Below are positions 6,544-13,672 of a DNA stretch of 15,935 nt, piece after piece; position 1 is the first letter of the stretch; the number at the start of each line of letters is the position of its first letter. The translations under genes and the position numbers were made by a program. The stretch is taken from the NCBI GenBank assembly GCA_039208045.1, contig JBCCRH010000090.1:1-15935 (forward strand), given 5' to 3'. The notes beneath the pieces are model-generated. The model had not been told where the DNA came from and ran no database searches. It saw only the letters and a program-made list of their open reading frames with translations. This stretch comes from JBCCRH01 sp039208045 (GTDB lineage Bacteria > Bacteroidota > Bacteroidia > Chitinophagales > Saprospiraceae).

Positions 6544-8955
6544 TCATTTTATCCTACCTGCTTCGTTTTCTAAACCGACCTTTCTTTTTCTTGCCGCTTT
6601 CGTTTCTAAGTTTCCGAAACTGTATGTAAAAGCCATCCGCAGCTGGCGACTTTCCCATCCTCCATTGGCTTCGATGAATAGACCGCCGAATTGGCTGACG
6701 CCTCCCCATCTTGAGCTTAAGAACAGATCACTAACACTTACTTGTAGGCTGCCTGCGCCTTGGAATAGCTTCTTTTTCAAGCCAGCGGTAGTGCTCCAAA
6801 TGGCGACGCTTTCGTAGGTGCCGCCCCAGATACCAGGGGAGTTGTACCAGCCAGAGAGCTCTAGGCTCATGCCCCAAGGGAGGGCGAAGTTATTTTGGGC
6901 GTAGAAGGATACGGCGGTGGCATTCAGATCAATGAATTTGCCTTCTTCGAAGGTGGCACTGTATTGGGTGTTGTAGATGTTGATATTGGCGTAGCCGCTC
7001 CACCAAGGGGTGATGGTGAAAGGGGCGCCGACGGATAAACTAATGTTCTTACGATCGGCTAGATTGCGCTGGCTGATAAAGCTTCGAGTTACCTCGGTGG
7101 TATCGGATACTTGGGCGAAAAAGTCTTGCGTGTGGCTGTAGCTGAGCGTAGTGACGAGGGCGTAGCGGTAGGTGTGACTTAGCTGTATGCTGTTGGTGTA
7201 TTGTGGGTTTAGAAAGGGGTTGCCTCTCGAAAAGCTCAGCTCGTCTAGTTTGTACTCAAAGGGGTTTAGATCACGGTAATTGGGCCGATCAATGCGGCGG
7301 CTGTAGGACAGGCGGAAGCTGTGGAGGTAGTGGGGATTCCAAGATAAGGACGCATTGGGGAAGAAGTCGATATATTGGCGATCCACTGCGCTATTGCTAT
7401 TTTGTTGGGCGCTGGTAAGGATGCCTTCAGAGTTAGTTTGCTCTATGCGTAGTCCTGCATTGGCCGTCCAGGCACCCCACTTTTTGGTGAAGCTGGCATA
7501 AAGGGCATTGACGTTTTCGGTATATACGAAATGGTTGCTTCGACTGGGATCATTGATTTCTACTTGATCTTCAATATTGAGGAATTGAAAATTGTTGTCG
7601 GTTCGTACGATCGCAACTTTGGCTCCGGCGCTGAACGTACCTCCGGCCATTGACTGCTCGTAATCGGCCTTGACGCTATATAAGTCGATCTGGGTAGGGG
7701 TGATGATGCGGAAAATACTTTCAGATAGAATGCTTTCGCCCTGTGCATCGAGGTACTGGTTGGGCTGGAAGGAGCGGCCAAAGCTTTCGTAGCGGCCATA
7801 ATCGGCATCGAAGGACAGGCGCGTGCCCAGGGTATCTTGGAAAACATAATTGAGGTTGAAGCTGAGGTTATCTCTATCTGAGTCGTTTTGATTATTGGCT
7901 ATCAGAATTTGTTCAGGGACACTTCCTATGTTGCCCAGCGGGGTGGAGCTGAAGGTACGGCGATCGCTATTGGCGATGTTACCATTCACAAGGATACCTA
8001 TAGTCTGGGTAGGGGAGATGAAATAGTCGGCGCCAGCTTTGAAATTGTGGCTATTTGAAGCATTATTGGTTACTGATTGTTGATCGAAAAATAGGCCTGC
8101 TTGTTCCCGATATAGGTTTATAAAGTCCTGATTTTTAGCGTTATTAAAGCCATAAGTTCCAAATAGGTTATAGTTTTTCTCGCGAAAATTGAGGGTGATG
8201 CCGGTATTGTATTTTGGGAATACGCCGTAGGCGAAGCCTGTATTGATCTGCGCATTAGTGCCCAAGCGCTTGTCTTTTTTGAAGCGGATATTGATGATGC
8301 CCGCATTGCCTTCTGCATCATAGCGGGCCGATGGATTGGTAATGATTTCGATGGCTTCTATTTCGGAAGACTGCACGCTGTTAAGGTATTGTGCTAGGTC
8401 AGCTGGAGCGAGCGGAGAGGGCTTGCCGTCGATGTAGATGCGTACGCCTGTTTTACCTAAGAGCAGGATATTATCATTGCCATCCACTACTACTCCTGGC
8501 GATTTGCGTAGCAGCTCTAAGGCAGTATTGCCAGTGGCATTGATGGTGCCTTCTACATTGAAAACGGTTTTTTCTGGAAGAACTTCTACCAATGGCTTTT
8601 GGCCGGTGACTACTATTGTTTCCAGCTCTTCACTTGCTGGCGCCAGCTGGATAGGTGATAATTGATAGTCCTTTTGGTCGGCCTCCCAGTCGATAGGCTC
8701 AGAGGTGTAGGACTGGAAGCCAACGAATGTAATCTGAACTACATACTGGCCAACGGGCATGCCTTCGAAGGAAAACTGGCCTTGTTCATCGGAGTAGCCT
8801 GCTTTAATGAGGGTGCTTGTTTCTGCTTGGAGTAGGGCGGTAGTGGCAAAGGCCACGGGGGTGTTGTCTTGATCGAGTAGGGTGCCGCTTAGTTTTTGCG
8901 CGAAAGCGCAGAACATGAGTAAGTTAAATAAACAAGTGAGCAATAGCTTTTTCAT
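6544..8955 (-). CDS. TonB-dependent receptor, outer-membrane beta-barrel family
   Basis: A complete 803-residue outer-membrane protein. The signal peptide ends about residue 19 (CAFA before Gln20). A carboxypeptidase-regulatory-like (CarboxypepD_reg) beta-sandwich spans about 22-100 (SGTLLDQDNTPVAFATTALL, GYSDEQGQFSFEGMPVGQY), typical for Bacteroidota receptors. IVVTGQ (114-119) and a plug domain follow to about 233 (LLRKSPGVVVDGND, VRIYIDGKPSPL, ITNPSARYDAEGNAGIINI). The rest is a barrel of the OMP_b-brl family type, with alternating aromatic strands and the end MAFTYSFGN followed by a short charged tail ending EAGRIK. Its ligand is unknown: no SusD-like partner or transport gene lies beside it. 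This subgroup is often annotated simply as outer membrane beta-barrel protein. It is divergent from the histidine kinase, 116 bases from the earliest kinase start, so the two-component system may regulate it. Confidence 0.93.
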   Translation of the reverse strand: MKKLLLTCLFNLLMFCAFAQKLSGTLLDQDNTPVAFATTALLQAETSTLIKAGYSDEQGQFSFEGMPVGQYVVQITFVGFQSYTSEPIDWEADQKDYQLSPIQLAPASEELETIVVTGQKPLVEVLPEKTVFNVEGTINATGNTALELLRKSPGVVVDGNDNILLLGKTGVRIYIDGKPSPLAPADLAQYLNSVQSSEIEAIEIITNPSARYDAEGNAGIINIRFKKDKRLGTNAQINTGFAYGVFPKYNTGITLNFREKNYNLFGTYGFNNAKNQDFINLYREQAGLFFDQQSVTNNASNSHNFKAGADYFISPTQTIGILVNGNIANSDRRTFSSTPLGNIGSVPEQILIANNQNDSDRDNLSFNLNYVFQDTLGTRLSFDADYGRYESFGRSFQPNQYLDAQGESILSESIFRIITPTQIDLYSVKADYEQSMAGGTFSAGAKVAIVRTDNNFQFLNIEDQVEINDPSRSNHFVYTENVNALYASFTKKWGAWTANAGLRIEQTNSEGILTSAQQNSNSAVDRQYIDFFPNASLSWNPHYLHSFRLSYSRRIDRPNYRDLNPFEYKLDELSFSRGNPFLNPQYTNSIQLSHTYRYALVTTLSYSHTQDFFAQVSDTTEVTRSFISQRNLADRKNISLSVGAPFTITPWWSGYANINIYNTQYSATFEEGKFIDLNATAVSFYAQNNFALPWGMSLELSGWYNSPGIWGGTYESVAIWSTTAGLKKKLFQGAGSLQVSVSDLFLSSRWGGVSQFGGLFIEANGGWESRQLRMAFTYSFGNLETKAARKRKVGLENEAGRIK

Positions 8956-9050
8956 AAAGTGGGTAATTTTTTTGTTTCAGAAAAAGGTCAAGTGATTTCT
9001 TTGCTTCAAAAATGAGAGAAAAGGAGAGGGTATTCTAGCGATATACGTTG

Positions 9051-9069
9051 AGCGGCGAAATAGGCCGCT
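9051..9069. repeat. Small inverted repeat AGCGGC-GAAATAG-GCCGCT
   Basis: A 6-pair perfect stem with a 7-base loop in the 116-base divergent spacer, ending three bases before the upstream candidate kinase ATG at 9072. It could be an operator or a leader hairpin; a binding protein cannot be named. If the kinase starts at 9174, the hairpin is purely upstream sequence. Confidence 0.4.
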
Positions 9070-9145
9070 GAATGGTACAGTGTGCAGCTTATCAGCCTAT
9101 ATTGCAATTCATCGATTGGTACTTTTTTGTGGAAGCTGCTACTTT

Positions 9146-9153
9146 TATATTTG
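9146..9153 (+). promoter_or_regulatory. Candidate -7 box of the histidine kinase operon
   Basis: TATATTTG matches the Bacteroidota -7 consensus TAnnTTTG and ends 21 bases before the ATG at 9174. A TTTG at 9126-9129 is only 16 bases upstream, shorter than the usual 19-21. If used, the kinase must start at 9174 and not at 9072. Confidence 0.4.
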
Positions 9154-9173
9154 GCCTAAAATTGAAGACGTAT

Positions 9174-10289
9174 ATGCCACCAACTTTTTTGTATCGTACT
9201 ACTTGGGGGATTCGCCATTTGGAGCTCGTGATCGTGCTGCTGTTATATGTATTTTTTGCGAGTCTGTATTATATCACATTAGTGCTGACAGGGGCAGGTT
9301 GGGACATCGGCTGGCAGGTAGGTATCAATTATAGTTTAATGTTGGTGTTTACCTTACCCGTGTGTTGGTTCTTTTTTAAAGTGGTACAGCACTGGCCTTT
9401 GGCGCGCAAGCTATCCATACATCTGGTTATTTTACCATTTTTCATATTTGCTTGGCGGGAGTGCTTTTATGCGATTTGCGATGCTTTAGGTATTGGTCAT
9501 TTGGGAGGCCCTGGTAGCTTTTGGGATTTGTATATACCTAGCCTTTTTTATGTGTTGCAGTTCGGGATTTTCCATCTATATGAGTTTTACACTAAGCTTC
9601 AACAAGAGCAAGCGCTAGCTAGTGACTTGCGAGAGGCGGCCCTCAAAAGTGAGCTTTCAGCGCTAAAAGCGCAGTTAAATCCTCACTTTTTATACAATGC
9701 GTTCAATACGATTAATGCCTCCGTACCGCCCCAGCAAGAGCATACGCGCGAATTGGTAGCGCAGCTATCCGATCTTTTTCGCTATCAGCTCAAAGCTTCT
9801 AAGTCGGAGCTAGTCAAGCTGTCGGAGGAGCTCACTTTCGTGAAACAATACCTGGGGCTAGAGCAAGCGCGATTTGGAGAGCGCTTGCAGTATAGCATTG
9901 AAGTAGATGATGCGGTGCAGGAGGCGCTTATCCCGCCGATGAGTTTGCAGCCGTTGGTGGAAAATGCTGTAAAACATGGGATTGCACCAAAGATAGATGG
10001 GGGAGCAGTAAGCATACATATCCAGCAATCAGAAAATGGAATACAGTTTACCATTAGTGATACGGGCGTTGGAGTAGCCCCAGCTCAGCTCGGGCAACTG
10101 ATTGGAAAAGGGGTCGGCTTAACTAACACACAGTTGCGCCTCGAAAAAATGTATGGGCAGGAGCTGCACTTTCGTGCTAATGAGCCGAGTGGATTGTGTG
10201 TAAGCTTCAGCTTGCCTTTAGAAAAAATCAGCATAAATAATGAAGATAAAATACATCATCACGCTACTAATTATAGTTCTTTTCACTAA
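9174..10289 (+). CDS. LytS/YehU-type sensor histidine kinase (His_kinase PF06580 family)
   Basis: A 371-residue membrane sensor kinase counted from the ATG at 9174. Four transmembrane segments (about 16-38, 51-72, 80-99 and 119-137) are followed by a short helix (LREAALKSELSALKAQ) and the family signature LNPHFLYNAFNTI, with phospho-acceptor His171. The ATPase lobe has the N box QPLVENAVKHGI (Asn264), DTGVGV (Asp296) and GKGVGLTNTQLRL. There is no extracellular sensor domain, so the membrane block itself probably senses. I prefer the 9174 start because WGIRHLELVIVLLLYVFF matches the usual beginning of these kinases and a -7 box lies just upstream; an in-frame ATG at 9072 would add 34 poorly typical residues. 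The partner is the LytTR regulator at 11389, with an aspartyl protease gene between them. The last 50 bases overlap the protease start. Confidence 0.92.
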   Translation: MPPTFLYRTTWGIRHLELVIVLLLYVFFASLYYITLVLTGAGWDIGWQVGINYSLMLVFTLPVCWFFFKVVQHWPLARKLSIHLVILPFFIFAWRECFYAICDALGIGHLGGPGSFWDLYIPSLFYVLQFGIFHLYEFYTKLQQEQALASDLREAALKSELSALKAQLNPHFLYNAFNTINASVPPQQEHTRELVAQLSDLFRYQLKASKSELVKLSEELTFVKQYLGLEQARFGERLQYSIEVDDAVQEALIPPMSLQPLVENAVKHGIAPKIDGGAVSIHIQQSENGIQFTISDTGVGVAPAQLGQLIGKGVGLTNTQLRLEKMYGQELHFRANEPSGLCVSFSLPLEKISINNEDKIHHHATNYSSFH

Positions 10290-11331
10290 CCAAACTATTC
10301 AAGCGCAGCGGGCTGTGCAAGCGCTCTATCTCAGTTCCAAGAGTAAAAGTGCTGATTCCAATTGGTTTGCTGCATACTGTCAGGCAGAGTACAGTGAAGC
10401 ACATCGCCTACTGACGGAGCAAGATACGCCACCACCCAAGAATCAGTTTTTGACGAATGCACAGCTATACGCCTACCAAAAGGGAAAGACTCAGCGGCCT
10501 AAAGTGGATGCTTGGGGGATGGAGTTTTACCAAGATTTTCCCAAAACAACTATTGAGTGGGGTAAAGAAAAGCAAGTGAAGCTGCCCCTAAAGCGAAACC
10601 TGTTTGAGGCTGTCATCGAGGGGGATACTTTTCGAGTGGTATTTGATACAGGTGGGCAGGGTATAAGTGTGTCTAAGCAATTAGTTGAGAAATATGGCTA
10701 TGCCAAGGATACCACTATATCCGGCATGTCTTACCTGCCTGCCTTCAAAAGAACATCCAAGCAAAGCCCTACCATAATTAAAGAAATCAGCTTTGGGAGT
10801 ATTACCCTAAAAAATCTTAAAGCAAAATTTACGACGGATGTAATCGAAGAGGGGCAACTAAAATCGGATCAACAATATGATGTTTTTATGGGAGTTGATA
10901 TTCTGATTGGATTGATTGACTTTATTCGCTTCGATTGGATGAATGAGGAGTTGACGTTTGCTAAAGAACCTATTGCAATGACTGAGCCACAAGACTTTTT
11001 CTTTTTTGATGCGAAGCCGATTACAATTACCCATCTGGAAGAAAAACCTTTGACTACTTTGATTGATACTGGTTCGCCAGTTGATGTCCTTAGCTACGAT
11101 AGTTATAAGGATAGCTATACTAAAAAAGAAGAAAAGAAATATGGTGATTATGCCTATCATGTGTATACCGTGCCGATCGAAATGGGTACAACTACGTTTA
11201 ATTTAGGAGTCGCCGATTATATGTATGGGTTTAAGCTGAAGCTGGATGGGGAAATCATTGACTTGATTATTGGGACGGGGCATCGGCAGCTTACGCTAAA
11301 CTTGAGGGATAATTTGTTGGAGGTGAGGTGA
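10240..11331 (+). CDS. Secreted retropepsin-like aspartyl protease with two DTG lobes
   Basis: A 363-residue exported protein. Residues 1-22 are a signal peptide (hydrophobic core, cleavage near QAQ). Residues 24-115 are a variable N-terminal region. Lobe one has a retropepsin active site VVFDTGGQG (Asp136) and the hydrophobic-hydrophobic-Gly block DVFMGVDIL (214-222); lobe two has TLIDTGSP (Asp276) and LIIGTG near 342-347. Each lobe therefore has its own DTG and flap-side glycine block, so one chain could form the full active site that retroviral proteases build from a dimer. Family knowledge supports peptide hydrolysis; substrate unknown, location periplasm or cell surface. The ATG lies 50 bases inside the kinase gene in another frame, implying translational coupling. 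Position between a sensor kinase and its regulator suggests a role in the signal, by inference. Confidence 0.88.
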   Translation: MKIKYIITLLIIVLFTNQTIQAQRAVQALYLSSKSKSADSNWFAAYCQAEYSEAHRLLTEQDTPPPKNQFLTNAQLYAYQKGKTQRPKVDAWGMEFYQDFPKTTIEWGKEKQVKLPLKRNLFEAVIEGDTFRVVFDTGGQGISVSKQLVEKYGYAKDTTISGMSYLPAFKRTSKQSPTIIKEISFGSITLKNLKAKFTTDVIEEGQLKSDQQYDVFMGVDILIGLIDFIRFDWMNEELTFAKEPIAMTEPQDFFFFDAKPITITHLEEKPLTTLIDTGSPVDVLSYDSYKDSYTKKEEKKYGDYAYHVYTVPIEMGTTTFNLGVADYMYGFKLKLDGEIIDLIIGTGHRQLTLNLRDNLLEVR

Positions 11332-11388
11332 GGCTGCGCTTTCATTCATTCGCGACCGGCGGAACAAGTCTAGTCATAAAAATAATAG

Positions 11389-12120
11389 ATGAAAAAAGTA
11401 ATAATTGTAGATGATGAGGCCCCTGCGCGTCTGCTCATTCGGGAGTACTTAGCGGATTACCCAGATTTAGTGGTGCTAGAGGAGTGCAATAATGGAGTAG
11501 ATGCAGTGAAAGCTATCCGTACATTCAAGCCTGACTTGCTTTTTTTGGATATCCAAATGCCCGGCCTGACCGGTTTTGAAGTGTTGCAGCGATTAGATGA
11601 AATGCCACAAATTATTTTTTCTACGGCTTATGATCAGTATGCCTTGAAGGCTTTTGAAGTGCACGCCTTGGATTATTTGCTCAAGCCGTATACCAAAGCG
11701 CGTTTTGCGCAAGCGATTAAACGAGCAGTGGTTGCTAATACAGGCTATTTGGGGCAGTTGCAAGAACTGGCAGAAGCACTTCATCAGCCGGATCAGTATC
11801 CTGAAAAGATATTTGTGCAGTCTAAGCAAAAGCTTGTGGGTATTCAGCTCAAGGCCGTAATATGGATCGAAGCGGATGGAGACTACTCGCGTTTGATTAC
11901 CACCAATGGCACTTACCTAAGTAATTATGGCATATCGAGTTTGGAAGAAAAATTAAATCCGAAGGATTTTGTACGGGTGCATCGCTCTGCGATCGTTAAC
12001 CTCAATCATGTGAAAGAGGTATACAAACACGCGTCGAGTTACGATCTGGTGATGATTAATGGTGAAACCGTCCGAGTTAGCCGCACCTACTTGGAGCATA
12101 TCCGCAAGCTCACTTTTTAG
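11389..12120 (+). CDS. LytTR-family DNA-binding response regulator
   Basis: A complete 243-residue regulator. The receiver domain (1-115) has the acidic pair Asp8-Asp9, phospho-acceptor Asp54 in LLFLDIQMPG, Thr/Ser in FSTAYD (about 78-83) and Lys98 in LLKPY. A linker is followed by a LytTR DNA-binding domain (about 139-243) with IWIEADGDYSRL, FVRVHRSAIVNLNHV and VRVSRTYLEHIRKL, the standard blocks of this family. LytTR proteins bind direct-repeat sites upstream of targets; the divergent spacer between receptor and kinase is a natural candidate. It lies 57 bases after the protease and is probably in the same transcript. It ends overlapping the convergent flippase gene by 11 bases. Confidence 0.94.
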   Translation: MKKVIIVDDEAPARLLIREYLADYPDLVVLEECNNGVDAVKAIRTFKPDLLFLDIQMPGLTGFEVLQRLDEMPQIIFSTAYDQYALKAFEVHALDYLLKPYTKARFAQAIKRAVVANTGYLGQLQELAEALHQPDQYPEKIFVQSKQKLVGIQLKAVIWIEADGDYSRLITTNGTYLSNYGISSLEEKLNPKDFVRVHRSAIVNLNHVKEVYKHASSYDLVMINGETVRVSRTYLEHIRKLTF

Positions 12121-13378
12121 TTACCTCCCAATCATGCTGGTATTGCGTTAAGCGAAAAAACCAAAACAGCTGAATCACGGATAGTAGTCCACCAAATACG
12201 CTGTACCACTTGATGGCCACTAAGGCATTTGCGGAAGCATACCCCCAATAAAAGGCCAAGATGGCCGCTAATAGAAAACAAAGCTCAAAAAAGGCGCTCT
12301 CTCTGATTTTATTCGCAGTGTCTACTAAGCTAGAAAAAGCGGTTTTTAGAAAATTGATGGCTAGGTACGGCATTAGCCACTGGGCATAGACTCCTGCTTC
12401 GCGCCATTGCTCGCCTAAGAAGAATGCGAAAAGGGGAGGGCCAAAGCATATAATCAGTAGGCTAGGTAATGCAACAAGCGCTAGTAAGAGTAGCAAGTTG
12501 CGGATAAAAAACGCTCGAAGAGAGCCGGCGCCTGTGGTGCGTAAAGCAGTTGATTCGCGATAGAAAACCTGTGCAAAGGCAGTACTAACGATGCCAGCTG
12601 GTTTGGATAGTAGGGTGTTGGCCATCGTGAATATGCCAGCGGATTCGAGGCTAAAATAGGCTGCTAGTGCCAAAATAGGGAGTTGTTTATGACTCATGTT
12701 GAGTAGTGCCTCTGGAACGGAGAACTTCGGAAAATTTTGGTATTGTCTCAGGAGGCGGCGTAGATTATGTGGTAGCTGTGTCCAGGTCTGGCGCCAGTTT
12801 TTGTAGAGTGGTCTAAGGATGGTGGCTGCTTCTACAGCAAGACCCGCAAGCTTTCCAATGATTAACCCAAAGGTTGAGGTGTTAGCAATTCCAAGTAGAA
12901 TGCTGATCAAGCCCGTTGTGCTACTGCCCGCAAAGCGGCTGTAAGAAAGGGTTTTGTAAGCCTGCTTTCGATTGGCCAAGAAAGTACTGGCATTGAGGAT
13001 AGCTTGGAAGAAAATAGCCATAGGAATCCAATAGGCCAACCACCCTAGGGACTGCTCGGTAGTACTATCAAATGCGGGGAGCGCAAATGGAATGATGCAG
13101 TAGCAGGCTAGCGCAAAGCCAAAGGCCAGAATAAGGCTACCTGAAAATAAATGCTGTGCATGTGCCTCCTTTTTGGGCAGTAAAATAGCTACTTCGTAGC
13201 GGCCAGTAGCTAGGACAGCACCAATGGTGAGGAGCGTTAGAAAAAAACCGTAAAGCCCGAAGTCTTCTTTGGTGAATAAGCGAGATAAAATGGGAGTAAG
13301 CGCAATGAGTAACAGTTGAGAAGCAGTAGCTCCAGAGATGAGGGTGAGAATATTTTGGTAGTACTTGGAAAGCCTCAT
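12110..13378 (-). CDS. Wzx-type polysaccharide flippase (MOP superfamily)
   Basis: A complete 422-residue polytopic membrane protein with about 12 predicted hydrophobic segments. The start MRLSKYYQNILTLISGATASQ, followed by LTPILSRLFTKEDFGLYGFF, is characteristic of polysaccharide biosynthesis/O-antigen translocases that move lipid-linked oligosaccharides across the inner membrane. The middle PEALLNMSHKQLPILALAAYFS and the block LLSKPAGIVSTAFAQVFYREST are also typical. No glycosyltransferase, polymerase or sugar-nucleotide gene lies beside it, so its substrate is unknown and it looks like an orphan flippase. Its stop overlaps the regulator stop by 11 bases in convergent orientation. A strong hairpin with a T-tract lies just upstream of the start. 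Confidence 0.9.
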   Translation of the reverse strand: MRLSKYYQNILTLISGATASQLLLIALTPILSRLFTKEDFGLYGFFLTLLTIGAVLATGRYEVAILLPKKEAHAQHLFSGSLILAFGFALACYCIIPFALPAFDSTTEQSLGWLAYWIPMAIFFQAILNASTFLANRKQAYKTLSYSRFAGSSTTGLISILLGIANTSTFGLIIGKLAGLAVEAATILRPLYKNWRQTWTQLPHNLRRLLRQYQNFPKFSVPEALLNMSHKQLPILALAAYFSLESAGIFTMANTLLSKPAGIVSTAFAQVFYRESTALRTTGAGSLRAFFIRNLLLLLALVALPSLLIICFGPPLFAFFLGEQWREAGVYAQWLMPYLAINFLKTAFSSLVDTANKIRESAFFELCFLLAAILAFYWGYASANALVAIKWYSVFGGLLSVIQLFWFFRLTQYQHDWEVTKK

Positions 13379-13390
13379 ACTTTGGTGTAA

Positions 13391-13421
13391 AATAAAAAAA
13401 CAGGCGGCTAACGGCCGCCTG
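13391..13421 (-). terminator. Intrinsic terminator or leader hairpin upstream of the flippase
   Basis: CAGGCGGC (13401-13408) pairs perfectly with GCCGCCTG (13414-13421) around a 5-base loop. In the leftward transcript the stem is followed by seven T and a further AT-rich run (13391-13400). This is a classical rho-independent terminator for transcripts arriving from the secreted-protein gene, ending only about 13 bases before the flippase ATG. Confidence 0.75.
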
Positions 13422-13483
13422 CTAAACTAACATTACTTAACGATATAAAGAGTGACTATGCTCAATTTTTTGGGGAGTCCTAC

Positions 13484-13530
13484 ACAAAAGCAGGAGGTAG
13501 AAATGGTGTATTCTACCTGTTAGCTTTTGT
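13484..13530. repeat. Stem-loop A in intergenic hairpin array
   Basis: An outer stem ACAAAAGC/GCTTTTGT (13484-13491 with 13523-13530) and an inner stem AGGTAGAA/TTCTACCT (13495-13502 with 13511-13518) are separated by a small internal loop; the apical loop is 8 bases. Confidence 0.7.
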
Positions 13531-13568
13531 ATACACTCACTAGTTTAATACAACTTGAAAATCGAAAC

Positions 13569-13626
13569 TATACTGACGATTAGTTGGTTTGCCACGTGCA
13601 AACCAGCTAATGTGCAGTATATACTG
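13569..13626. repeat. Stem-loop B and adjoining palindrome CAGTATATACTG
   Basis: A 14-pair inner stem (13579-13592 with 13598-13611, one G-U) around loop CACGT, extended across a 3x3 internal loop by TATACTG/CAGTATA (13569-13575 with 13615-13621). The right arm runs into a perfect 12-base palindrome (13615-13626), so a second TATACTG could compete for the same CAGTATA partner. Confidence 0.75.
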
Positions 13627-13629
13627 TAC

Positions 13630-13661
13630 CAAAGCGGTTTGCAATGTTACAAACCGCTTTG
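13630..13661. repeat. Stem-loop C, 12-pair perfect hairpin after the secreted-protein gene
   Basis: CAAAGCGGTTTG (13630-13641) pairs perfectly with CAAACCGCTTTG (13650-13661) around an 8-base loop. It begins 12 bases past the stop at 13673 on the leftward transcript. No T-tract follows, so it is more likely an RNA 3' stabiliser or repeat than an intrinsic terminator. Confidence 0.75.
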
Positions 13662-13672
13662 CGTCATGTATA

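Noticed and set aside
8118..8665. Small frames on both strands inside the TonB-linked receptor gene
   Set aside because: They are shadows of the receptor's well-supported reading frame.
13484..13661. Integron attC-like site or gene-cassette boundary
   Set aside because: The hairpins lack recognisable GTTRRRY/RYYYAAC core sites and the neighbouring genes are not arranged as cassettes.
13401..13661. CRISPR-like array
   Set aside because: The stem-loops differ from each other and there are no regularly spaced identical repeats or cas genes.
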